A program made the position numbers and the translations under genes. A DNA stretch of 64,000 nucleotides from assembly GCA_963831535.1 (NCBI GenBank), contig CAWHQP010000007.1:496001-560000 (forward strand), read 5' to 3'. Position 1 is the stretch's first letter; every line of letters starts with the position of its first letter. Of the stretch, positions 49,377 through 57,792 are shown one piece after another. This DNA is from Bog-756 sp963831535 (lineage in GTDB: Bacteria > Actinomycetota > Acidimicrobiia > Acidimicrobiales > RAAP-2). The notes beneath the pieces were generated by a model. The model was not told where the DNA came from and searched no databases. It saw only the letters and a program-made list of their open reading frames with translations.

Positions 49377-52161
49377 ATGGCACACGGTCAGGAATCCCAG
49401 CCCCGATCGGCTCCGGAGGCTGGGGACGACACCACGGTGGTAGCCGCCTCGACGCCGACGGCGGACGTAGCCCAACGGAGCAACCCGGCGGTCGAGACTG
49501 CAACGAGCCGGCACGGGCACCGCGGGAACCACCGTCCCGGGTCTTCGCCGACGGCGATCTCAGGCCGAGGATCCGGTGGGGGACGGATGAGGGGTGGGCG
49601 GTGGCGGGCCATCGTCTTTGCCCCGGTCGGCGACGGACAGACCCGACGGCGGGGATCAGATGCGATCAAGCTGGGCCTGGCTGGGGCGGCTCTGGTGGTG
49701 TGCTGGCTGGGCACCAAGACCAACTCGGGCCTGGAGCACACCATCGCCACCACCCTCGGCACCCCCCCGAACGGCGTCCGGTGGCTGATCTCGTCCATCT
49801 GGTGGATCACCTCGCTCGGGGTCGTCGCCGTGATCGCGGTGATGACGATCATGTCCCGCCGGCTGTCCGCCATTCGGGACATCGCCGTGTCCGGTGGGGC
49901 CGCCTGGCTCATCTGCATCATCTCGGCGGTGGTGCTCGGAACCGACGGCGGCCGGCCGTCGGGGAGTGGCTACACCCATGTGGACCTGGCGTTCCCGGTG
50001 GCACGTGTGGCCGCCACGGTAGCGGTGGTCACCGCGGCGCTGCCGTACTTCAGCCGGTGGCTGCAACTTCTCCTCGAAGCGGCTCTCGGACTTCTCGCCG
50101 TGGCTGCCGTAGTCAACGGCTCGGGACTTCCGGTCTCCGTTCTGGCCAGTCTGGCCGTGGGATGGGGGGTGACGGCCATCGTCCACCTGGTGTTCGGCTC
50201 ACCCCTGGGGCTCCCGTCGACCGACGAGGTGGGGGTGCTGCTGGGCGATCTCGACCTGGCCGTCGTCGACGTGGCCGCCGGCGTCCAAACAGGAGTGGGG
50301 TGTGGGCCGGTTCGGTGGGGTGGTCGACGGCTCGCCGGTGGATGTCTCCGTCTACGGTCGCGACGCCTCGGACGCCCAACTGCTGGCCAAGACGGTCCGC
50401 TTCCTCTTCTACCGGGACTCCGGGCCCACGCTGGCCCTTACCCGGCGCCAACAGGTCGAACACGAGGCCTATCTCACCCTGATGGCCGGTCGGGCGGGTG
50501 CCCGGGTGCCCGAGGTGCTCGCCGCCGGCCCGGCCGGACCAGCCCGGGACGCACTCTTGGTGACCCGGCCCCCTCCGGGTAGCCCACTGTCGACCTTCGC
50601 ACCGTATGTGCTTCCCGTGGCCGTTCCGGATGTGGCGGCGACCGACGGGGTGCCGGTTGATGCCGGCACTGCCGACGCGGCCGTCACGCCCGATGCGGAG
50701 GATGACGCGGGCAACTACGCCACCGCGGCCGGTGCTCACGACACGTCCGCCGAGATGACCCCTGATCACGACAGTAGTGAAGGCGGTGCGACGGTCAACG
50801 ACGCGGCCCTCGACAGCGTCTTCGACCAGCTGCTCGTCCTACGGACCACGCGCATCGCCCACGGTGCCCTGTCCGTGGAGACCGTCGTGGTGGACGACAG
50901 CGACCGGGCCGGGTTCGTGGACTTCCGCACGGCCTCTACGGTGGCGTCGGTGGACCAGCTCGACCGGGACACGGCCGCTGCCATGGCCGCGCTCTCCGTG
51001 GCGGCGGGACCGGATCGCACCGTGGCCGCGGCCGTACGCCGTCTCCCCACCGAGTTCATCGTCAACGCGCTGCCGTATCTGCAGCGGTCGGCCCTTGATT
51101 CGGTGGCGTCACGGAGCCTGCGGGGCAAGAAGGCCCTCCTGAAGGATCTGCGTGAACTAGGGGCGCAGGCGACCGGGGTGGAGGTGCCCAAGCTCATCGA
51201 ACCCCGGCGAATCAGTTGGGTGAACCTGGCTCTGGTGGCGGGGACGCTGATCGGCGGGTGGGCCCTGATCGGCGTGCTCATCAACGTGGGAAAATCGTGG
51301 AGCACGATCACCGGCGCCGAATGGGGTTGGGTGGTCGTCACCTTCGTGCTGGCCCAGGCCGCCTATCCGGCCATCGCCATCACGACCGTCGGATCGGTGG
51401 TCAATCCTCTACCGTACGGCCGCACGGTGGCCCTGGAGCTGTCCGACACCTTCGTGGCCCTTGCCGGGGGGTCGATGGCGGTGCTGGCCACCCGTGTCCG
51501 GTTCTTCCAGCAAGAGGGGTACACCCCGACGGTGGCGGTGAGCTCCGGGGTACTGGTGAGCACGGCTAGCTGGATCGTGAAGGGCGTGCTGTTCCTCATC
51601 GCGCTACCCCTGGCCATCGGCAACCTCCACTTCAACGACACGCCGTCCAGTGACACCAGTTCGTCCAGCTCCAACCTGGTGTGGCTCATCGTGGTGGCGG
51701 TGGTCGTGGTCGGGGTGGCCCTCGGGTTGGTCTTCGCCGTTCCCCGGTGGCGGCGCCTGGCCTCGGCCAAGCTCCGCCCCAAGGCGTCGGAGGTCTGGGA
51801 CCACCTGAAGCTCCTGGCCGGGCATCCGCGCAACCTGGTCGAGATCTTCGGTGGCAGTGCCGCGGCCCAGATCTTCGTGGCTCTGGCCCTCGGGGCGTCC
51901 CTCCACGCCTTTGGGGACCGTCTCGATCTCGCCACGTTGATCGTGGTGCTCACGCTGGGGTCGATGCTGGGTGGAATCTCACCGGTCCCGGGCGGGATGG
52001 GTGTAGTCGAGGCAGGCATGATCATCGGGCTTACGGCAGCCGGTATCAACGAGACTGATGCCGTGGCCGCCGTCTTCGTCCAGAGGCTGTTCACGGCCTA
52101 CCTGCCGCCCATCTGGGGATGGTTCGTGCTGGTTTGGATGAGAAAAAAGGAGTATCTCTGA
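49377..52161 (+). CDS. Three-part membrane protein: degenerate PAP2, kinase-like and LPG-synthase/flippase-like domains; one frameshift
   Basis: A protein of about 927 residues. After a hydrophilic tail (1-85), residues ~95-280 form a six-helix PAP2-like region, but the phosphatase motifs are replaced (FPVARVAATV where PSGH is expected; GSGLPVSVLA where the catalytic His/Asp motif is expected). Residues ~305-570 resemble a protein-kinase/APH-like fold (FGGVVDGSPVDVSVYGRD, then RQQVEHEAYLTLMAGRAGARVPEVLAAG, then AHGALSVETVVVDDSDRAGFVDF). Residues ~600-927 are a multi-helix UPF0104/LPG-synthase-TM domain (AGGSMAVLATRVRFFQQEGY, GGISPVPGGMGVVEAGMI). One extra base near 50290 splits domains one and two. 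A lipid or polyprenyl-phosphate transport role is likely; details unknown. Confidence 0.75.
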
Positions 52162-52220
52162 CCGCCCGCCTCCTCGGTCCGCCCGGAACTGCCCGGGAGG
52201 GCTCCGGGCCGTATCAACGG

Positions 52221-52880
52221 TCAGGCGCCCGCCATGGCACGGAGACCGGGAAAGTCCCGGAGCCGGCCGAACCGGCCCAGGCGGCCCACGTTCACGCCTA
52301 CGTCGGCGGCCAACAGCATGCGTAGATCGCCACGGCTGTTGCCGTAGGCCCACAGCCGGTCGGGGTCGGCCCCGGACTCGTCCATCCACTCCCGCAGTCG
52401 ACGGAGTTTCTCCTCACCGCGGCAGTTGGCCCCGTCGTAGCGGCCGGTCAGGAGGCCTCCCTCGCCCACGGCCAGACGGGTGGCCACCACACCGTCAGCA
52501 CCGAGGAGCGTCGCGGCCACCCGGACATAGACCTCCGGCGAGGCCGACACGATGACCACCGGATCGCCCCGCTCCCGGTGCCAGTCGAAGCGGCTGTGCA
52601 CATCGGACCGGAGGTGCCGGGCCAGATGGTGTCGGGCGAAGCGGTCCGAAACGTCATCGACCCGGGACGCGGCCACGCCGCCGAGGGTCCGTCGGAACAA
52701 CAGTTCCTTGGTCTGGTCGGCTGCGGTCCCGCCCACCAGTGCGCCGTGGGCCAGGCGGGGGGCCAACGCGGCGGTGGCGGCGGCCACCGTGGGGAGGCCG
52801 CGCAAGGCCACCAGGAAGTCCATGACGCTGCCACCCTCGGTGAGGGTTCCGTCGAAGTCGAAGGCGGCCACGTCGGCCAC
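52221..52880 (-). CDS. HAD-IB family phosphatase (SerB/PSP-like)
   Basis: A 219-residue HAD hydrolase subclass IB. Motif I is AFDFDGTLTEGGS with the nucleophile Asp near residue 8; motif II is VVIVSASPE (Ser near 112); the Lys and motif III/IV region reads GEEKLRRLREW and AYGNSRGDLRMLL. Relatives dephosphorylate phosphoserine, phospholipid heads (glycerol-phosphate type) or inositol phosphates. GTG 52880 is used. It precedes nothing in its own direction and follows a crotonase gene 18 bp upstream on the same strand. Confidence 0.86.
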   Translation of the reverse strand: MADVAAFDFDGTLTEGGSVMDFLVALRGLPTVAAATAALAPRLAHGALVGGTAADQTKELLFRRTLGGVAASRVDDVSDRFARHHLARHLRSDVHSRFDWHRERGDPVVIVSASPEVYVRVAATLLGADGVVATRLAVGEGGLLTGRYDGANCRGEEKLRRLREWMDESGADPDRLWAYGNSRGDLRMLLAADVGVNVGRLGRFGRLRDFPGLRAMAGA

Positions 52881-52897
52881 GGGCGCGGTACCGGTCC

Positions 52898-53680
52898 TCA
52901 GCGGTCAGTGCCGACGACCGAGCCGCTGCGCCCCGACCCCGATGAGAACCGGGCCGCACCGGCCACGGCATCGGGGGACCGGAGGCTGGCCAGGCCATGG
53001 CGGAACTCGACCTGCATGGCGTCCCCCACCGGGAGGCCCCACTGCTCCAGTGTCGAGAGGCGGTCGTTCCGGAGACACGTCTGGGGGAGGGCGGCGAGCT
53101 CACGACCCCACGCCACCGCCGTGTCCCTGGCCTCCCCGACCGGGACGACCCGGTTGACCAGGCCCATGGCCAGGGCCTCGGCCGCATCCACCTCGCGTCC
53201 GGTGAGGATGAGGTCGAGGGCCCTACCCTGACCGATCAGGCGGGGAAGGCGGACCGTGCCCCCGTCGATGAGGGGCACGCCGAACCGGCGACAGAACACG
53301 CCGAAGGTCGCGTCCACCGAGGCCACGCGCAGATCGCACCAGAGGGCTAGCTCCAGACCGCCGGCCACCGCGTATCCCTCGACGGCGGCGATGACCGGCT
53401 TGCCCAGCTCCATGCGGCTGGGACCCATGGGTCCGGGCCCGTCCTCGGCCAAACGGTGACGGTCGCCTTTGGCGAGCGACTTGAGGTCGGCGCCGGCGCA
53501 GAACGTCCCCCCATCCCCGGTGAGTACGGCGACCGAGGAGTCGTTGTCGGCATCGAAGGCGGTGAACGCCTCGAACAAGGCCGTGGCCGTGGCCGGATCG
53601 ACGGCGTTGCGCCGTTCCGGCCGATCGATGGCCACCACCGTGACCGGTCCCTCGTGGTCCACCTTCACCGTCGTCTGCAT
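52898..53680 (-). CDS. Enoyl-CoA hydratase/isomerase (crotonase family)
   Basis: A 260-residue crotonase. Oxyanion-hole segments are GDGGTFCAGADLKSL (near 60) and PVIAAVEGYAVAGGLELALWCDLRVA (near 98-123), followed by FGVFCRRFGVPLIDGGTVRLPRLIG with Asp at the usual second-glutamate position. ATG 53680 (MQTTVKVDHEG) is chosen over an upstream in-frame start without similarity. It is transcribed away from the peroxiredoxin gene and into the HAD gene. The substrate is not evident. Confidence 0.87.
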   Translation of the reverse strand: MQTTVKVDHEGPVTVVAIDRPERRNAVDPATATALFEAFTAFDADNDSSVAVLTGDGGTFCAGADLKSLAKGDRHRLAEDGPGPMGPSRMELGKPVIAAVEGYAVAGGLELALWCDLRVASVDATFGVFCRRFGVPLIDGGTVRLPRLIGQGRALDLILTGREVDAAEALAMGLVNRVVPVGEARDTAVAWGRELAALPQTCLRNDRLSTLEQWGLPVGDAMQVEFRHGLASLRSPDAVAGAARFSSGSGRSGSVVGTDR

Positions 53681-53770
53681 GCCCCCAGCATGGTGGAACC
53701 CGCGGGCCGGGGCCAGGCGGGGTCGGTGCGAGGACACGAGGAATCCGGGCCACAAACACGACTAACTCGG

Positions 53771-53799
53771 TCGACAATTGACCCGGAACCGTCTATCCT
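53771..53799 (+). promoter_or_regulatory. Sigma70-type promoter of peroxiredoxin gene
   Basis: TCGACA (-35) and TATCCT (-10) are separated by 17 bp; transcription should begin near 53806, giving a 70-nt leader with a ribosome site (AAGGAG) before ATG 53876. Confidence 0.5.
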
Positions 53800-53875
53800 G
53801 GCCGGGCGACGAGATCACGGCAACCGCCTGATCCGGTCCGCGTACTCGATGCACAGCACAACGAAGGAGCAAGCC

Positions 53876-54511
53876 ATGGCAATCCGTCTGGGCGACGAAG
53901 CCCCCGACTTCACCGCGGAGACCACTGAGGGAACCATCAACTTCCACGAGTATCTCGGGGACAGTTGGGGGATCCTGTTCTCCCATCCGAAGGACTTCAC
54001 CCCGATCTGCACCACCGAGCTCGGTGCCTTCTCGGCGGCCAAGGCCGAATTCGACAAGCGTGACACCAAGCTCATCGGCCTGTCGGTCGACGACGTGACC
54101 TCGCACGGCAAATGGGCCGGCGACATCGAAGAGACGCAGGGCACGGCGCTGAACTTCCCCCTCATCGGCGATGAGGACCGCAAGGTGGCCGACCTCTACG
54201 ACATGATCCACCCCAACGCCAACGACACCCTCACGGTGCGCTCGGTGTTCATCGTCGGGCCGGACAAGAAGATCAAATTGACGCTGACGTATCCCGCCTC
54301 CACCGGGCGCAACGTCCAAGAGATCCTCCGGGTCCTCGACTCGCTCCAACTGACCGCCGACTACAAGGTGGCCACGCCGGTCAACTGGAAGGACGGCGAA
54401 GACGTGGTCATCGTGCCCGCCGTCTCTGACGAGGAGGCAAAGGAGCGCTTCCCGAAGGGCTTCAACGCGGTGAAGCCGTACCTGCGGATCACCCCCCAGC
54501 CCAACAAGTAG
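53876..54511 (+). CDS. 1-Cys peroxiredoxin (Prx6 type)
   Basis: A 211-residue peroxiredoxin of the Prx6 (1-Cys) subfamily that reduces hydrogen peroxide and organic hydroperoxides in the cytoplasm. The peroxidatic Cys45 is in FSHPKDFTPICTTELG with the catalytic Thr. The Prx6-type C-terminal extension (PAVSDEEAKERFPKGFNAVKPYLRITPQP) is present, and no resolving cysteine is visible. AAGGAG precedes ATG 53876. The gene stands alone with its own promoter, as a stress-response gene would. Confidence 0.93.
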   Translation: MAIRLGDEAPDFTAETTEGTINFHEYLGDSWGILFSHPKDFTPICTTELGAFSAAKAEFDKRDTKLIGLSVDDVTSHGKWAGDIEETQGTALNFPLIGDEDRKVADLYDMIHPNANDTLTVRSVFIVGPDKKIKLTLTYPASTGRNVQEILRVLDSLQLTADYKVATPVNWKDGEDVVIVPAVSDEEAKERFPKGFNAVKPYLRITPQPNK

Positions 54512-54619
54512 ACCCGCCCGCCGGGCCACGGCTGCCCGCGCCGCCGGGTGGTCCACCCACGATGGAGCGACCGGTCCCGCCCACCCGGCGGGCCGGCCCG
54601 CTCGTCGGGTTGGGGTAGA

Positions 54620-54639
54620 GGCCCGGCCCTGGCCGGGCC
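54620..54639. other. GC-rich hairpin between peroxiredoxin and rpsO
   Basis: GGCCCGGCC and GGCCGGGCC form an inverted repeat separated by two bases. No T tract follows, so it may act as a weak terminator or fold within the rpsO leader; function not certain. Confidence 0.35.
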
Positions 54640-54780
54640 CGTTCGGACCGGTCGCCTGCGGCCGGGACAGGGGAGGTCGGACGGGGATCCCAGGATGGGC
54701 GCCGTTCCTGCTAGCATGGCATTGCTGGCGTGTTATGTCCGTCGGCCCTTTCCGAACGACATCAGAGGTCAAACCCCCCT

Positions 54781-55038
54781 ATGCCAGACAAGCAGGCCAC
54801 CATTTCCGAGTACCGCCTCCACGAGACGGATACCGGATCGCCGGAAGTGCAGATCGCCATCCTGAGCGAGCGCATCATCCACCTGACCGAGCACCTCAAG
54901 ATCCACAAGGGAGACCACCACACCCGTCGTGGCCTCCTCAAGCTGATCGGACGTCGTCGGCGACTGCTCGACTACGTCCGCAACAATGACGTCGAGCGCT
55001 ACCGGGACATCATCGGTCGCCTCGGACTCCGCCGCTAG
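54781..55038 (+). CDS. rpsO: 30S ribosomal protein S15
   Basis: An 85-residue S15, with the family pattern throughout (TGSPEVQIAILSERI, LTEHLKIHKGDHHTRRGLLKLIGRRRRLLDYV, YRDIIGRLGLRR). It binds 16S rRNA and early in assembly organises the platform of the small subunit. ATG 54781 is directly preceded by a run of C, without a strong ribosome site, so leader structure or a leaderless form may control it. It is followed by a terminator hairpin and then pnp, the conserved rpsO-pnp arrangement. Confidence 0.97.
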   Translation: MPDKQATISEYRLHETDTGSPEVQIAILSERIIHLTEHLKIHKGDHHTRRGLLKLIGRRRRLLDYVRNNDVERYRDIIGRLGLRR

Positions 55039-55052
55039 GCGGCCATTATCCG

Positions 55053-55086
55053 CTCCGCCCGGCCTCGGCCGGGCGGAGGCAATTTT
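55053..55086 (+). terminator. Rho-independent terminator after rpsO
   Basis: Perfect 11-bp stem CTCCGCCCGGC/GCCGGGCGGAG with a 4-nt loop, followed by GCAATTTTT. Read-through would be needed for rpsO-pnp co-transcription, as shown in Streptomyces. Confidence 0.85.
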
Positions 55087-55115
55087 TCCTCCGGCTCGCA
55101 GTCGGGGGACCGCAG

Positions 55116-55132
55116 GCCGGCACGGTGCCGGC
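55116..55132 (+). other. Small hairpin in pnp leader
   Basis: GCCGGCA and TGCCGGC form a 7-bp stem with a 3-nt loop, 30 nt after the rpsO terminator. Confidence 0.35.
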
Positions 55133-55206
55133 GTGCACCTGGACCGGTCCGCCCAACCGGCGGGCCGGGAAACAACACACAACCGGGCTCCCGTCGAGGT
55201 CAGTCA

Positions 55207-55268
55207 CCAGTTGCCGATCACCCCGTCACCGTCGAAGGTGCGGAAGGGGTGGGGTGGTCGACAACTGG
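55207..55268 (+). promoter_or_regulatory. Long stem-loop in the pnp 5' leader (putative RNase III/PNPase autoregulation site)
   Basis: CCAGTTG (55207-55213) pairs with CAACTGG (55262-55268). After one mismatch, CGATCACCCC (55215-55224) pairs with GGGGTGGTCG (55251-55260, one G-U). An inner hairpin CACC-GTCGAA-GGTG caps it. The structure ends 30 nt before the AAGGAG of pnp. Leader stems of this type are cut by RNase III and then degraded by PNPase in E. coli autoregulation. Confidence 0.6.
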
Positions 55269-55308
55269 GAACTGGCTCGGGGAGTCCCCGAACAGACCAA
55301 GGAGCGTC

Positions 55309-57792
55309 ATGTCAGACGCCATGACCGTGTCGGGGCCTATCAGTGGCACCGACCGCACACTCACATTCGAAGCCGGAAAGTTGGCCCAGTTGGCCGACGG
55401 AGCCGTCGTAGCCAGGATCGGCGATACCGTCCTCCTGGCCACGGCCACTGCATCCCGGTCCGTCCGGGAGGGAGCCGATTTCTTTCCCCTAACGGTGGAC
55501 ATCGAGGAGCGGACCTACGCCGCCGGGAAGATCCCCGGATCGTTCTTCCGCCGGGAGGGCAAGTCCTCGGACCAGGCCATCCTGACCTGTCGCCTCATCG
55601 ACCGCCCGCTGCGCCCGTCCTTCCCGAAGGGCTTCCGCAACGAGGTCCACGTGGTCGGGACCATCTTCGGGGCCGACCAGGTCAACCCTCACGACGTTCT
55701 GGCCATCAACGGGGCCTCGGCGGCCCTGATGATCTCGGGCATCCCCTTCGAGGGACCCATCGGGGCAGTCCGGGTGGCCTACTCCACCGACGGCCAGTGG
55801 ATTCCCCATCCCACGTTCCAGGAGGGTGACGAGTCCACCTTCGAACTGGTGGTGGCCGGCCGGGCCCTGTCCGACGCGGCCAACGCCGAGATAGCCATCA
55901 TGATGGTCGAGGCAGGAGGCTCCGAGCGGTCCTTCCAGTACTACGACGAGGGCGCCCCCCAGGTCACCGAGGAGGTCCTGGCCGACGGCCTCGAGGCCGC
56001 CAAGACGTGGATCCGCGAGTCGATCGTCCTCCAGCGCCAGCTGGTGGAGAAGTGGGTGGCCGAGCGCGGCCCGGTGGAGATCATCCCGTACTCCACTTTC
56101 TCCGACTACGAAGACGACGTCTTCGAGCGGGTCCAGGCCGTGGGCGCCGCCGCCATCGCCGAGGCCAACACCATCGTGGCCAAGGCTGAGCGCAACGCTG
56201 CCTTGGATGCGGCTTCCGCCTTCATCATCGAAGCGGTGGCTGCGGAGTTCCCCGAGCGCGGTGGTGAGATCAAAGCCGCGGTGCGGGGCCTGACCAAGAA
56301 GCTGGTCCGCAAGCGGATCGTGGAGGAGGGCCTCCGCATCGACGGGCGCACGACCACGGATATCCGGCCGCTCTCGGCCGAGGTGGACCTGTTCCCGACG
56401 GCCCACGGCTCGGCCCTGTTCCAACGGGGTGAGACCCAGGTGCTCAATGTGACCACCCTGGGTATGCCCCGCATGAACCAGCTGCTCGACACCATCACCC
56501 CCGACGACCACAAGCGGTACATGCACCACTACAACTTCCCGCCCTACTCGACCGGGGAGACCGGGTTCATGCGGGGCCCGAAGCGCCGGGAGATCGGCCA
56601 TGGGCTGCTGGCTGAGCGGGCCCTGTTGCCTGTCGTCCCCTACGAGGAGGACTTCCCCTACACCCTGCGCCTGGTGTCCGACGTGCTCACCTCCAACGGC
56701 TCCACGTCCATGGCCTCGGTGTGCGGATCGACCCTGTCGATGATGGCGGCCGGTGTGCCGCTGAAGGCCCCGGTGGCCGGTATCGCCATGGGCCTGGTGT
56801 ACGACGGTGGCACCTACGTGACCCTCACCGACATCCTCGGAGCCGAGGATGCCTTTGGGGACATGGACTTCAAGGTGGCCGGGACGAAGGATGTGGTGAC
56901 CGCGCTCCAGCTCGACACCAAGATCGACGGCCTGCCCCTCGACGTGCTGACCAAAGCGCTGCTCCAGGCCAAGGACGCCCGGCTCCGCATTCTCGAGGTC
57001 ATGGCCGGCGCCATCGCCGAGCCCCGGGCCGAGGTGGCCGAGTCGGCCCCGAAGATCGTCTCCTTCGAGATCCCCATGGACAAGATCGGCGAGGTCATCG
57101 GGCCCAAGGGCAAGGTCATCAACGCCCTGCAGCAGGAGACCGGTGCGGACATCGCCGTCGACGACGACGGCATGGTGGGCACGGTGACCATTGGGGCCAA
57201 GGACGGCACCGCCGTCTCCGAGGCCCGGCGCCGGATCGAGACCATTCTCGACCCGCCGCTCGCCGAGGTGGGCGCCACCTACCAGGGCAAGGTGGTCAAC
57301 ATCACCAAGTTCGGGGCGTTCGTGAACATCCTCCCGGGCCGGGACGGTCTGCTGCACATCTCCAAGATCGGCCAGGGCAAGCGGGTCGAGCGGGTCGAGG
57401 ACGTGCTGGAGCTCGGCCAGCCGGTCGAGGTGAAGGTGGACGACATCGACCCTCAGGGCAAGGTCTCCCTGTCGTTGGCCGGGGAGGCGCCCGCCGGGGC
57501 CTCGTCCGGTGGTGAGAGCAGGAACGGCCGTAGCGACGGTCGCAGTGAGGGCCGCGGTGACAGCAACGGCCGGAGCCGACCCCGGGGCGACCATGCCGAC
57601 CCGGGTGACCGGCCCGACCGCACCCGCCGTCAGAGCGAGTCCGCCGCTCCCTCCGGAGCCGCATCCTTCGAGGCCGTCTTCGAGGAGGAGTTGGTCCAGG
57701 AATTCGGCGATCTGGGCCCGGCCGTGACCGAGTCGTCCGATCGCCCGAGCGGGGGTGGCGGAGGCGGCCGGGGTGGTCGCCGCCGCCGTTGA
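55309..57792 (+). CDS. pnp: Polyribonucleotide nucleotidyltransferase (PNPase)
   Basis: An 827-residue PNPase that degrades RNA 3'-5' with phosphate and can add tails. Two RNase PH domains are evident (N-terminal GDTVLLATATASRSVREGADFFPLTVDIEER; C-terminal RGETQVLNVTTLGMPRMNQ and TSNGSTSMASVCGSTLSMMAAG with the catalytic aspartates in GDMDFKVAGT). Then follow a KH domain (IGEVIGPKGKVINALQQETG), an S1 domain (KVVNITKFGAFVNILPGRDGLLHISKI) and an Arg/Gly-rich tail of about 110 residues, typical of actinobacteria. ATG 55309 is fixed by AAGGAG 6 nt upstream. The TGA overlaps the TTG of the M16 peptidase. Confidence 0.97.
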   Translation: MSDAMTVSGPISGTDRTLTFEAGKLAQLADGAVVARIGDTVLLATATASRSVREGADFFPLTVDIEERTYAAGKIPGSFFRREGKSSDQAILTCRLIDRPLRPSFPKGFRNEVHVVGTIFGADQVNPHDVLAINGASAALMISGIPFEGPIGAVRVAYSTDGQWIPHPTFQEGDESTFELVVAGRALSDAANAEIAIMMVEAGGSERSFQYYDEGAPQVTEEVLADGLEAAKTWIRESIVLQRQLVEKWVAERGPVEIIPYSTFSDYEDDVFERVQAVGAAAIAEANTIVAKAERNAALDAASAFIIEAVAAEFPERGGEIKAAVRGLTKKLVRKRIVEEGLRIDGRTTTDIRPLSAEVDLFPTAHGSALFQRGETQVLNVTTLGMPRMNQLLDTITPDDHKRYMHHYNFPPYSTGETGFMRGPKRREIGHGLLAERALLPVVPYEEDFPYTLRLVSDVLTSNGSTSMASVCGSTLSMMAAGVPLKAPVAGIAMGLVYDGGTYVTLTDILGAEDAFGDMDFKVAGTKDVVTALQLDTKIDGLPLDVLTKALLQAKDARLRILEVMAGAIAEPRAEVAESAPKIVSFEIPMDKIGEVIGPKGKVINALQQETGADIAVDDDGMVGTVTIGAKDGTAVSEARRRIETILDPPLAEVGATYQGKVVNITKFGAFVNILPGRDGLLHISKIGQGKRVERVEDVLELGQPVEVKVDDIDPQGKVSLSLAGEAPAGASSGGESRNGRSDGRSEGRGDSNGRSRPRGDHADPGDRPDRTRRQSESAAPSGAASFEAVFEEELVQEFGDLGPAVTESSDRPSGGGGGGRGGRRRR

